Shown here piece by piece: positions 9,187 to 24,834 of a DNA stretch of 40,000 nucleotides. Positions within the stretch are counted from its first letter, which is position 1; each line of letters opens with the position of its first letter. The notes beneath the pieces are model-generated. The model did no database searches and had not been told where the DNA came from. It worked only from the letters and a program-made list of their open reading frames with translations. The position numbers and the translations under genes are program-made. Location: the NCBI GenBank assembly GCA_018398765.1, contig JAHBMJ010000721.1:1-40000 (forward strand). The letters run 5' to 3'. This DNA is from Chromera velia. Taxonomy: Eukaryota > Sar > Chromeraceae.

Positions 9187-11534
9187 ATGTGGTTCCATGA
9201 AAGCACAGATCGTCTTGAGGAGTCTGTGAATGGACTGAGGGCCCCATCGGAGGTCGAAGAGTCGGACGAGGAGGTGATCGCTCAAATTCTTCTGTTGCAC
9301 TCTCTGTTGGAAGATCTCAAGGGAGAGTGGACGGCTCTTCGGGCACGTTTGGAGTCAGCAGAGAAGAGAGTCAACTCTTCCTCCCAGAACATTCACCAGA
9401 CTGAGCGTTCCAACGCAGCTCTGGAAAGGGAAGCCAGAAGGAATCAGATTCGGGAGTGGAACAACACTCTGGCAGGGTTGCAAGACGAAACAAAGTAAGC
9501 CAGCAGAAAAAGGACGCGACACATGCAGAATCCCAGCAACCCACTTCTGCAGCTTAGTCACTGCTGCATGCAGAGTTTGCAGTGCGGTTGATTCCTGAGG
9601 ATCCTATGTCTCTTTGACAAAATTCCTGAATCCCCGTACGTGTTTTTCGTTGCGTGCTGAAGTGATGCAGTGTTGCAAGAATGCATCTGTATCTCTCTTC
9701 TCATGTGTTGCACGCATGCAGTTCGGCCCAGTCCTTCCATCACAACGTGTTGACTCCCCACGTCGAGGGTGTGTCCAGAGGCACACAGGAAGTGAGAGGG
9801 CAGGTGGAGGTCCTTCGCAGTGAAATTAGAGAGAGAGGCAGAGAGTGTGCGGAGATTGAGGGCAAAATTGGCGCCTTCGCCAATCTGCAGAGAGCGTGTT
9901 CAATCCAGTCTCAGAAAGAGGCAGATTCGCTTTTCAGGGATATCGAACGACTTTCTGGTGACATCAGTGAGCACAGAGAAGCTCATGGCACCATGTCCTC
10001 TCAAGCGCTGAAGAGCGCGTGGGCCCTTTGGAAAGGCCGTTCTCCCGACAGTCCCGAATGGCCGAATTTTGCGTCCGTCGGTGTTCTCTGTGATGAGACC
10101 AACGCAGAGAGTACCGGCATGGCTTTGCCCTGTAGCCCCCCTTTTCCCACGCTCCTTCAGAATGGTGGACATGAGGGACAGAGGGGACCTGAGGGGACAC
10201 ACGATCATCCGTTCATCCCCCCCGGCGGTCGAAGAGAGGAGCTTGCGGCAGGAAGGGAAAAGGGAAAAGCGGAGTGGGCAGCAGAAACACAGGAGGCAGA
10301 CAACCACGGAGAGGGAGAGATTTCCTGTAATGCCTTGTCCATGCATGCCGACTCCGACCAGAAGAACAGACATGAGATCCGAAGGGACTGCGAGTCGGAG
10401 TCAAGTGCTCCCCCGCAGTCGGAGACTCCCCCAGTGACAGTGCCAGAGGGGGGGGCTCGTCAGTCTTCTGATTGCTGCCCATATTCAGAGCGAGAGAATT
10501 CTGACGTTGGAGGCAGGGCAGAGAAGAAAAAGAGTGCGAGTGGGCGCAGTTTTTGTTCTGTCAGAAGGACGGCAGAGAAGGAGGAAGTAGAGGAGGAAGA
10601 GGAGGAGGACGAAGAGGAAGAGGAAGGGGAGTGGGAAGGTGAATATGAAAAAGAAGGAGAGTGGGAAGGTGAATACGAGGAAGATGAGGTTGAAGATGAG
10701 CAGCCTGACCTTTCGGAGGGTTATGAGGATCGAATCGAACAAGGAGACTCTGAGGGGCGAGGGCGGGAAGAAGAATGGGAGTGGGAGGATGAAGAACCTC
10801 GAGGGGAAGAGGGGCAACATGTAGAAGGAGGATGGCAGGTTGAGGAGGGGGGCGAATACAGAGAGAAATCTGACAATCTAGATGAACATGAGGACGAGGA
10901 AGAAGAAGAAGAAGGAGAAGAAGAAGAAGAAGAAGAAGAAGAAGAGGAGGAGGAGGAGGAGGAGGAGGGAGAAGAGGGAGAGGGGAAATGGATGGGCAGT
11001 TTGGAAGAGGACACTGGTGGAGACTTGAGGAGGGGACAGGAATGGGAAGGAGAAGAGGAAGAAACCCAGGGGCAGTTGTTTCCCTTCCCTCTGGATACGC
11101 CTTTCCATGCCGATGTAAGGCTCCATCCCTTCTTCCTTCACGGGGCTGACCGAGCTAATTCCTATCCAAACACTTCCAATATTCTGACGCCCATTCAGGA
11201 TGGCCAAGAAGGGCTCACAGAAGACCGGCAAGAAATTGACGCACGCGTCCACCCAAGTGAACAACTGTTCGACCTTCATGATGAGGGTCTACCCCCCGGC
11301 TATGCGTACCAGCCCGAACAGCAACACTTCGAGCACACCACCCCACAGACATACTATACTGAGCTCGATCCGGAAGCCGCACACAACAGTCTGACGGCCT
11401 TTATGTACCAAGGACGACACCTCAACGACTGTCATGGCTTGGCCCCAGAAAGTCATGACGTTGTCACGGAAAGTGATGATTATGAAGCGCAGCACGAAGC
11501 AAACTCCTTCCAAGCTGGAAGCCACAGCAATTAG
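9187..11534 (+). CDS. Coiled-coil, Glu-rich protein of unknown function
   Basis: Two exons are supported: 9187-9494 and 9722-11534, joined in phase by GTAAGC and an ATGCAG acceptor, with stop TAG at 11532. ATG 9187 is the first Met of the heptad-rich part; the frame is open upstream to 9034, so another exon or start is possible. The product is about 707 residues. Residues 1-100 and about 115-180 are predicted coiled coil (Leu, Glu, Arg heptads). Residues 180-390 are polar and low in structure. Residues about 390-555 are extremely acidic, with two EGEWEGEYE repeats and a Glu run encoded by GAA/GAG microsatellite (10900-10975). The C-terminal 150 residues are uncharged-polar and rich in His, Tyr and Gln. 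I do not recognise a family. The acidic tract could bind basic proteins or chromatin; this is only inference. Confidence 0.6.
10895..10978. repeat. Coding GAA/GAG microsatellite
   Basis: A run of GAA and GAG triplets encodes an almost pure Glu tract in the coiled-coil protein. Its opposite strand gives spurious Ser/Phe-rich frames. Confidence 0.9.
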
Positions 11535-12073
11535 CGCCACACTCCGCAGCCACCACTGTGCAGAATTAATGAAAGACCAATCTCCAAATTGAAAACTTTT
11601 TTTATTTGCTAGTTTATTTGTCAACTTATATAACATTTAAGCTAGTGTTTAAGCTTAGTTGTTAATTATCATAAGCCCTAACATACGTCACCGCTCTATC
11701 GGCCTATAAATAAGCATCTAGCCTTTGACGGTAACACACGGGGCAGTTCGTTTCTTTACACTAACTAGTCTTTACAACAGTAGTTCACTTTAATTAATAC
11801 CTAGATTAATATGTATTTGATTATAATTCAACTACGCAGGATGCTCAATTTCAAACTCTTCCAGTTTAGGAGCAGCATGCTTGTGTTAGCTTATGTATAA
11901 GTGATGCTAAGTCATGGGAGGTAGTCTGCCACCTATGCCAAGCTACTTCATAGCGCTAGCCCCGCCCTTTCTAGTAGCTGTTATATAATTATATGTTGTA
12001 TATACTAGATGCTATATGCGGGAAGTGCTCTGGCGACAGATAGACATAGCGGGAAGGCCCTAGAGCGGAACAT

Positions 12074-12116
<43 letters not shown>

Positions 12117-12399
12117 TATATAGCTCACTATAATAGTATGATGACTAGCGTGATGAATCATTGATGATCTAGCTGCTGGTCTAGCTGATGATCTAAGTGC
12201 GAGTCTAAAAGATGATAAAATCACATAGAACACGCATAAAAAACAGATACAGAGTGAAATTTCGATTGTGAGGAGTCACTCTGGTAAGGAACAGATCATC
12301 ACTGCCAGAATCGATCCTTCCCTCCTTCCAAGTGGGTCGGATGGATCAGCTGCATGTGTGTCAGGACGCCCCTCATGCAGGCTAGCTGAGGGAGGCACA
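11535..12399. other. Intergenic region between convergent genes, with (CAAT)n
   Basis: AT-rich sequence holding a (CAAT)n microsatellite at about 12075-12116 and no gene. Both flanking genes end here, so it should contain both 3' ends. Confidence 0.6.
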
Positions 12400-16338
<3,939 letters not shown>

Positions 16339-16855
16339 AATCGCAGCTTACTGAGTCCAGTTATGACTCCAACTGCGTCGCCAAGCTGCTGTCAGTTGAT
16401 GCTCAGTGGCGAGATGCTGGCAACTATGGGCACGTAGTGACGGGTAGCAGAATTGACATGAATTGACGCACGACGCGTATAGCTCGGGCAGTGCTCGCGC
16501 ATGCAGGTCAGACGTGCTGGCCCCTGCAGACTGGCGCGTCAGTCTGGTGCAAGATCGAAACTGCAAGCGTGACAGTGACAATGCAGTCTTATAATATTCC
16601 CACTCTCCGAGTGTTTGAATCGTAGTAAAGATGTAGGACAGCGATTGCCCACTGAATCTACTTCCAATTTCGCTGCCCACTGCCCAGGCACCCCAGGAGG
16701 ACAGCAGAGCCGTCTGACTCTCTCTTTGACGCCCTGGCGTCCCCATTGAAGGCTTCAATCTGCGTCTTTCAGATCTCTTTCAGTTTAAGAAGCAGACTTT
16801 TCGTTCCTTTTGTACGCGAGTAGCCTTCCTTCGTTTTCCCTCTTGACCGAACAGC

Positions 16856-19762
16856 ATGAATTCTCGCTCTGTCTTTGGTTTCGCCCTGGTGTATGACCCC
16901 CACAAGCCGTTCGTCAGCACGTTCTCCCTTGCGGAGAGACTGGAGACGGCGGTGGACCCCAGATGGAAGGTCTTGAAAGAGGAGGGCAACCGTCTCGTTG
17001 CCAAGAAGCAGTGGAAGGCCGCGGCTCTCAAGTAAGTGAAAGGGGGAAGAGGGAGGGAGCTCAAAAGGAGGAGGCACACATGCACACAGACAGCGCCAGT
17101 TGAGGCTGAGTCCTCATCCGGAAAAGATTCAGGAGACGGAGAAGGAGCTGCCGTTTCTCGGCCCGTTGGTTTATGTTGGTTTTCTGTCTGTATTTCTTCC
17201 CCGTCTCCACGCGTGTTCTTTCTCTGCGCTGCTTTCCGGTCGCCCTGTCTCGGACTGATTGACACACCTGCGTCTACGGATACACACTGCGTTCAGGTAC
17301 ACTGAAGCCCTCTCTCTGACAGACTCGTCCTTCGCGATTCAAGCGCTGACGGAGGTTTTGGAGAGGAAAAGCATCCGATCAGACGGGGGGGATGAACATG
17401 AACCTGAAAAGCTTTGTTGGAAAGAGATTTATGACCAGGTGGACGCGAGAGTGATGCGCTGTGTGTCGGAGTTCCTCCCTGCTTGTCCAGTGAAGAAACG
17501 CATTAAGGTCGCTCGCACGGAGTGTGACTCCTGGGAGAATGTGAGAGAGGAAACGGAACCTCACGACGAAGCGCTGCCGGGCCAGGAGGCGAGGAAAGAG
17601 ACTGTAAACAGAAAGGGAAGGACTAGAAGCACAAGAGTCCAGTGGCCTAACCGTCCGGCATGCGTGTGCTTGTGCAATCGGAGTCTCTGTTTTTTGAAGT
17701 TTGGAGAACCGGAAAAGGCACGCAGGGATGCTCAAAGGGCAACTCAGGTCCGTCCGTCCGTCCGTCGGTACTCACTCCAAGGCAAGCATGATCGATCTTT
17801 TTTTGCTTTCTTGCATGATCATGCTCTGTCTGCCTTTCTCAGGAGCGCTGCATTTCCTCCAAAAGTCCCGCTGTTCGTCCTCGGTGCGTTTTTTTTTCGG
17901 CCACAATTTATAGGTTTTTTCAGAGACGAAAAAGTCTTCTTTGAACTCTGATTTTTGTGCCTTCCTGTCTCGCCTCTCTCCCTCCCTCCCTCTCAGTCTG
18001 TTCCGCTTGATTCATCTACATTCATTCATGTTTGTATTCCCTCTCTCAATTAAGGCTGCACGTGGTTGTTCTTTTTCTTTCTTTCTTTCTGCTCTCAGCT
18101 CTGTCCTGAGTTTCTCAAAGCTCATTTGAGGGAGGCTCAGGCTTTGCGGGCACTGGAGAGAGAGAAGGAGGCAGCTACGAAGGAGCGCGAGGTGTTTCTC
18201 TTTGAGCGGAAAGCTGGCAGAACCAGGGGAACCGAAGACCACTTGTTCCAGGGGCCTGCGATGCTCAATGTGGGGTGGATCACGAGAGAGGAGCTGCAGC
18301 AAGTGTACATGGAATCGTACCATCTGGCGGCGCTCGATTTTGTGCGCGAGAGGGCTGCAAACAAGCCCCCGCATTATGTGGACGTTCATGCGTCGTTTCT
18401 CAACCTTGCGGGGGGACAGTGGTTGTCTATCGGTGTGGACTTTTACGAAACCGGTTTTAACAGCGTCACCCTCTGCCCTATTCGTCGGGTAGGTAGGCCT
18501 GAAAGTGATTTTGGGGGGTTTGCCTGGTGTGATGTGAAGTCGAGTCGCTCTTGGCTGTTGTCTGTTCTTTCGTCCGACATTGTGTTGTCCCTGTTATCGA
18601 GGATCCTCTCTCATCCGTGTCTGTTCTGAAGAACACAATTGGGTAAGATCGACAACACGTTGTACTGGTTTACCGGCATGTGGGTCTGCTGCAAGGAGTG
18701 TCCGTTGCAGGAGCCTGCATGCAGACGCAGTCGTCCCTCCTTGAGTGAGTGTTCGCACATTTCTTTGACCTACAAAATCAAGGAAGCTTCTTGCAACGTC
18801 CTGTCGATCCACTGCACTTCCCAACTGTCGTCAGGCAAAAACTTCACTCGCTTGTCTGCTTCACGCAGTAATGACCCCATACATGTACGTGTGTGACTTG
18901 CTCGCTTCAGGATGCCTTGCACTGCACGCCTAGCTGTTCGTTCCCTCCCTTCCAATATCTGCCCCTTCCATGCAGATCGTCCCTCAAGTCTTCGTCAAGG
19001 AGACCGACAGAGAGGGGGGGCTCGATGTGGAGAAACCTCCACACGGAAAGGTCAGTCAGCGGAACTATTCTCCCGAACAGAAAGTTTGTCCAAAGGCTTG
19101 ACCGAAATTTGGTTCGCAAGATTCATCTACAAAGCAGAGAAGGAGAGCCCGACCTAAGCGTAGAAAACAACCGCAGTGGAAGGTATGTGCAGGTTGACGT
19201 GTTTTTTGAGCGCGCTGATATTTTTTTTCTCTCCTCGATCTCGAGTCAGATTGCTTTGGGTCGACATTTGGTTTTTGCCGCTTAGGGTCCATCTTTGCAC
19301 CCGTTTTGGTTCGTTCAGCTAACCGATGGCGCGAATAAAGGGTCAGAAAACCAAAGCGAGCAAAATGCATGCGGATCCTCCTGCGGACAGGATCCTCAGC
19401 TGAGCTTTCAACTACTTGCTTGCATTCATGTTTGCAGCTGTATGCGTGAACATCTTTTTGTCCCGCCATCCTGCCTATGAACACTCTGTCTCTTTTTTTG
19501 CATGCAGGTAAGCCCCAAGTCTCTTGAAGTTGCCCTGGACGAAATTCCGCGTGCCATCTCCATCGTGTTCCTCATGACCACGATTCGAGTCCGGCGTTTG
19601 TGTTGTGGTCTGGGGTTGTCCCAACACACTCGTCGTATCCAAAACACACTGCGGGAAATCAGCGTCCTCAGCGATGTCGAAGTTGTGGTGCCTAAGTGGA
19701 TCCCCGTTTCGTCCTGGGAGGCAGCAGCCAGGGGGGGGCTTGATGCCGTCCCGCCAAGTTAA
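16856..19762 (+). CDS. TPR-repeat protein with unrecognised C-terminal domain
   Basis: Five exons: 16856-17031, 17297-17747, 18099-18488, 18976-19050 and 19508-19762 (stop TAA). Every junction keeps frame; donors are GTAAGT, GTCCGT, GTAGGT and GTCAGT. About 448 residues. TPR signatures: LKEEGNRLVAKKQWKAAALK with YTEALSLTD (residues 40-70), CNRSLCFLKFGEPEKARRDA (about 187-206) and PEFLKAHLREAQALRAL (about 212-228). A long acidic/basic insert separates TPR 1 from TPR 2. After a charged helix comes a domain with YHLAALDFVRERA, GGQWLSIGVDFYETGFNSV and a final exon with ALDEIPRAISIVFLM. TPR triplets of this type (EEGN...YT.A...CNR) occur in Hsp70/Hsp90 co-chaperones and bind peptides; the C-terminal part I cannot assign. 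ATG 16856 is the first Met in frame, with no coding look upstream. Confidence 0.75.
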
Positions 19763-20653
19763 AAGAAGAGCGAAAGCCTTTCCAAGCGAACACGTTACAC
19801 GTACACTGTTTTATCTAATGTTTGGGGGGAAACTGCATTTAAGATCGGTTCCTAGCACGTCCGCCTCACTCTTAACCTTCCATCCGTCTACGCAACAAAA
19901 CAACACCCCTGGCTACATTGCCACACGCTAAGTTCTATTCGATCGATCATGTTTATCTAATGTTTTATACAACAGGCGTACAAATCAATCTGATGAGCAG
20001 ACTAGTATCTGATATTACGATAAAAAGCTATTTGCATGATTTTTAAGCAAACGCCAAATGCTATTCAATTTCTGTTGTAAACTGCTTTACAGACTGCTAA
20101 CAATAGTAAATCAGAATCTAGATCAGAATGGTATAGTAAAAATGATACTAGAAATGATAATAGATCTTCGCCTAGAACCCTGCTTACTGTAATAGTAGTT
20201 AACTTTTACTTACTGTTTTTTACGGTAGTCTAAACTGTATAGTTACTATAGTATACTGTAGTATAATCTATATAATCTAGAGTTTATGATGCATTCGATT
20301 CGATTGGATTCATCTTCCGATATATTATGAGTAGTTCCGAGTTTGTCCCGATCAAGGACTGAGGTATATAGCTAGTGCAGCTAGTACTGCTGAGCTAGCT
20401 GCTGAGGGATGGCTTGCACCATTTGGGTTCACTTAGGTTCACTCAACCCACACAAGGACTATAGTACAAGGAGTAGATAGAACATTCTGATAAGATTTAA
20501 AGAAGTCATATCTGGGTGATATCTCCCCCCCAAAAAAGTAAAGAAATCTCTTAAAAGTCTAATTAAAAGTGTTGCATAACTGTTGTTTCGGTGTTGAACA
20601 GGTGTTGTTTAGGTCTTGCACAAAAAAAAAAAGAATTAAAAAAATGATTTAAG
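19763..20653. other. AT-rich intergenic region
   Basis: No gene seen. It holds the 3' end of the TPR gene and the flank of the copia element. Short frames here have no coding features. Confidence 0.6.
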
Positions 20654-20658
20654 CCTAT

Positions 20659-21242
20659 CGTAATGTTTCAAAAGCATGCTGCTCCTGTTTTTTTGCTTGT
20701 CGATACGCACTTCTTTTCTCTCTTTCCATTTGGTAAGGGGCGCATGCCGAGCGAATTGATTTTTAAAGCGCGTAAGTCCCCATTCGGATCCTTAAATGCT
20801 GCGCGCGCCATCATTGTTTCGGCTCGCTTCACGCATGATATTCATCTTTCCATGCGCTTCTCTCTCTTTGACTGATCCCGGCTCGCCTCTCCTGTCAGTG
20901 ATTGCACGTTGAGTGATGCACGCTGAGTCCCGATTATTTATGCAAGTGATTGCCATCCCTGGAACTCTTTCACTTCTCGTTTGGGGCTTTCCGGGGTTCT
21001 CGCACGCAGGGATTCCGTCAGGCGTCTCCTCTCGCATGCATTTTGACTCACAAAATTTCTCATTATTTCGTCTTGATCGATTGCTAGAATTGAACGTTTT
21101 TTCCTCTGGGAGTGGCTCTCTGCTTGCCACTCAGTAACGACTTTCTCTGGAATAAGGACCTACGGATCGATTTCATCGTGAGTCTTTATTTCTGTCTTCG
21201 TGTGTAGCTAGATATTCGTTCTTATAGTCTAGCAAACATCTC
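20659..21242 (+). repeat. Copia 5' LTR
   Basis: Starts CGTAATGTTTC and ends AACATCTC. It aligns without gaps to 27395-27978. Its boundaries were set by where the two copies stop matching; they do not show the common TG...CA ends exactly. Confidence 0.93.
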
Positions 21243-21243
21243 G

Positions 21244-21259
21244 TGGTGCCGGCTCCCGC
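21244..21259 (+). other. Candidate primer-binding site
   Basis: TGGTGCCGGCTCCCGC starts one base after the LTR. The leading TGG pairs with a tRNA CCA end, and the rest would match a tRNA 3' end of GCGGGAGCCGGCA. The tRNA is not identified. Confidence 0.6.
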
Positions 21260-21351
21260 TTTCTTCCTCTAATTCTTTGAGAAAGCGTCATTTCTTTTCC
21301 CGGGTTGAACGGCTTTCTTCTTGTCCGTTTGCCTTTTCCTTAGCTTCTGCA

Positions 21352-22740
21352 ATGGAGCAAACTCTAGTGATTGAACGATCTCTGTCTGGTCCTCCCGTAC
21401 CCGGCTCTGAGTTCGCTTCTACTTTGTCTCCTCCTAATGCAGCAGATCACGCTCTGCCAGCGGTTGGAGTCGAGGAGCACATCGAAGTGTCTCCACCTGA
21501 TGTCTCTGGTGCCTCTGGTCAGGCTAGGCAGGGTGATCCACCTCCTCCTGTGCCTCCGGTGTCCGACTCTCCACACCCGGTGGCTGAGGCGTCCTCAGGT
21601 GATGGTCCCCCTGCACCTCTTCCCGCTCCTCCCTACCCCCACTCAGCTCTGCCGACAGGGCACCAGGCCGCCTACTACCCTATCGGAACTCCTGGTCCAG
21701 GTTTTCCCGGATTTGCTCCTCCACAGGTGACTCCTGTCCCTCCTGCCTCAGGCTTCTTCCCTTCTGCAGGCCCGTACGCAACTCCTGTGCCGCAGTCCGT
21801 ACACCATTATTGGCCTCTCTGGCAGAACGTTCTGTCTCCTTCTCCTCCTGTGCCGCCTGCACAGCAGCAGCCACCCTGGCAGCCTTTCCCCGTTCCTTCC
21901 CCCTGTCACTCCGTTCAAGTTGTGACCCGCCGGAGTGAGTTGGCGAAAAAGGCAATTGACCAGTTGGCGCTTTTTTCGGGCACCCCCCAGGAGGACGTGG
22001 AACTGTGGAAAGAGAGCTTCCACGAGGTGGTGGATGAAGTCCGCTCGTTGGATGGTCCCCATGCACTCAGTCCCCAAGACCTATCTGGCATCATCCGTCA
22101 GAAGGTCTTTTCAGGGGTGCGAGAGGTCCTCCGTTCTCGCACTGTGCAGGCTGACCAGATCTACAACCCTTCGTGGCTGTTTGATACCCTTGACAGCCTC
22201 TACCTCGGTCCGTACAAGTCCCGTGTCCGGAAACGCTGGCGTGCCGTCAAGGCATTTTGTCCTCTCGCCAGTGAGTCTGTCGATACCCACTTTGCCTGAG
22301 CAGCCAAAGTCTTTGGCCATCTCCGTCGACTCGTTCTAGCGATGGTGTTTAGGTCTGAGCCCTTTGTCCCCTTCGAGTACAGCATCCTCCTGGAGTCACT
22401 TCCCGTTGAAGGAGGCGCTCATCGGTACGTCCTCGCACACCTGCAGGATTATACCTCCATGGGCCTTCGTAACTGCCTGCGCCGCTACGAACAACAGCTT
22501 GGAACACCGACTCCCTCTGCCACGATCTGGTTCTCGAGTGCACCTCCCTCCAGGTCATCTTCTACTCCCGAGCCCAACCACCCCAAGTGCATCTACTGTG
22601 GGGTCGCTCACCTATGGAGGAAGCATGTAAAGTGCATCGCTTGCAGTGCCTCACCTCATGCTGATTGCTCTACTTGCCCAGCGATCGCTCACGTTTGCGG
22701 TTGTGGTAAGCAGGGGCACCTTGATGCCATGTGTCCCTCC
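21352..22740 (+). pseudogene. Copia Gag with an unusual Cys/His-rich zinc region
   Basis: Starts at ATG 21352 (MEQTLVIERS) with a Pro-rich N-terminus (to about residue 180), then a helical capsid-like part. A TGA at 22297 breaks the frame, which then continues open in the same frame. The Cys/His region at 22588-22734 has CX2C, CX2C, CX2C and a final CGCGKQGHLDAMC, more Cys than the single CX2CX4HX4C knuckle usual in copia Gag, and the last knuckle has only one residue between its first two Cys. Gag packages the element RNA. Confidence 0.8.
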
Positions 22741-23796
22741 AAGCTCCGTGCCTCCAAAAAAGCTGCCAACGTTCACTGTGCGACCGTCTCTTTTGCCTCT
22801 GCTGCCGTCATCTCCCCCGATTTGGTACACGGCCCTCATTTTAGCAAGGACGATGGGGCAACTGTCGAGACCGTCGGTGAGCTCTACCTTGAAAAGGTCT
22901 CCGCCTCTATCACTTACACCGTAAAGGTACTCAACACCCCAGTCCCTGTACGGACTGCTGGTCGCAACGACTCTTCTACGGCTTCCGGAGCCGTCGTCTA
23001 TGCCACCCACTCTGTTACGCTCGATGACGTTATCTTCGGTGACCGCCTTGAGTCCATTACCTTCCTCATCCTTCCACAGTCTTCGATCCCTTTCCTCTTC
23101 TCGAAAGCCCTTGCCCAACGGCTCTCTGTGAAGATGAATTACCAAGATAATGTCATGGTGATCCCATCGCCCTCTAGGCCTGATGTCACCTTGACATGGA
23201 TCGACCTCGGGGAGTATTACGGCCTCCCTCTCGTCTAAGATGACGATTCCCCACCTTCGTTGGTGGGCTCAGATGAGTCCAACGACGAGCGTCCCCCCCT
23301 GGAGGATGATCCTAATGAGTCGGAGGACGAGATCGATAACTTTACCCCCTTCCGTCCTCTTCCTAAGGCTTTTACCCTGTGCACGACCACCTCTCCCACT
23401 ACCACCCCTGCTCTACACTCGCCTCCAGAGGGCATTGCGGGTGTCGGGGTTCCTGTGTCTACGGGAGAGGCACCTGAGGGAATGCGTGTTTGTGTGTCTG
23501 GAGGAAAGACACCTGAGGGCGTGTGCATGTCTGTGTCTCCGGAGGAGGCGTCTGTCCCCTCTGGAGAGGGAGTTGAGGGATTGAAGGAGCCAGCGCGTCC
23601 AGGCGGGCTCGCAGGCGGGGCGTCCACTACAGCGCAGGATTCTGTGAAAGCAACCACTGGCGGTGATGTCCCTTCTCTTTCTGTTTCTTTTTCTGACGAC
23701 TGCGATTCTCTCCCCTCTGAATCTCTCTCTGTCGATGAATCTGAACCTTCTCTCTCTGAGTTTGAGTTTTCTCAACTCACGTTTATGATTCAACTC
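22741..23796 (+). pseudogene. Copia protease and linker region
   Basis: The gag frame continues here, with a TAA at 23236, through a region where copia elements place the aspartic protease. I find no clear D-S/T-G-A active-site motif, so the protease is either very diverged or lost. 23260-23790 is acidic and Ser/Thr/Pro-rich with GEAPEG and GKTPEG repeats (23465-23570), a linker of no known function. Confidence 0.5.
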
Positions 23797-24834
23797 AAAC
23801 AGACAGGCACAGTCAAGATTTTTACTGCTTCTGATTTTTGGGATTTGGTTCGCGGGGTTCATTGCGAGTGTGCGCATGCGGGCGTGAAGGAAGTGATGGC
23901 TCAACTCCTCTTTCATTTCTCTTTCGAACTCCCGCTCACTACCATTCGAGCGTGTGTCGCTCGTGTTCTCTCTTCTTGCCCTGAGTGTCCGCAGGTGAAG
24001 GGCCCGGTTGGTTTCTCCATCCCCGGTGTCTCCTTCACTAAGGGGGCATACGTGGGGGCGAGGCTGCACCTCGACAGCCTGTATTTGGGAGCATCTGACT
24101 GCAGTCCGACTCATCAACTCACGGTGCTGGAGGATTTCCTCCCTTGTGGCCTTGCCCTTCGCTTTGCTGCTCACCCCAACAGCTACGAGACTGTCGCTTT
24201 CCTTGAAAACGTATGGTTCCCTCGTTTTGGGGTCCCAGAGGAGATCCGATGCGACCAGGGGTCTGAGTTTGCAAACGCCCCCCTCATTGAGCTCTCCAAG
24301 CGTCGGGGCTTCCGTTTCTCATTCGCGCCCTCCGGCTATAAGGACGGTAACTCCTTATCCGAACGATGGTAGAGAGAGGTGCTTGCCTCCGTCCGCTCTC
24401 TCCTCCTCGAGCGTCAGCTCCCCGGCAGCTCATGGCCTGAGATCCACGATGAGGCGATTCGACATTTGAACAACCGAATGTCAGTACAGGGAGGGGGTTC
24501 TCGTCATACCGCCGCTGCCCTTCCTGGTTCGCTATCTTGTGTTCACCGTTCTTTCTCCTCTGCCTACCCTCTCCGCCCGTCTGCTTTGCGGACATATTGT
24601 GTGGGAGACATTGTTATGTACAACCGGGGCGTCTCTGGAGGGGGGGGTCGATCAGGTCAAGGTCACAAGTATGGCCCCGTTTGGGCCCCCTATCGCGTTG
24701 TCTCCGTTGAGAACGAACACTTCTACAAAATCATAGCTACCAATGAGTCCCTCCGCCCCCAACGGACCACCGCATCGCCTCACCAGCTCCGTCCAGCCGT
24801 CCGCCCTGTCCCATCTGGCATCATACGCACATAA
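23797..24834 (+). pseudogene. Copia integrase
   Basis: HHCC zinc domain at about 23860-23995 (HCECAH, then SCPECP), catalytic Asp in LHLDSLYLG (about 24072), second Asp in RCDQGSEF (about 24253) and the Glu of LSER (about 24361). The last two are separated by 35 residues, the D,D35E spacing. A TAG at 24370 follows directly after the SERW, and a TAA at 24832 ends the next open stretch, which has the SH3-like GDIVMYNRG...KYGPVWAPYRV section. Integrase joins the cDNA to host DNA. Confidence 0.88.

Noticed and set aside
10878-11279. Minus-strand Phe/Leu/Ser-rich frame opposite the Glu-rich gene
   Set aside because: Shadow of the GAA/GAG coding run on the other strand.
20792-21130. 112-residue minus-strand frame present in both copia LTRs (also 27528-27866)
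   Set aside because: Conserved only because the LTRs are near-identical; no motif, and substitutions fall without regard to codon position.
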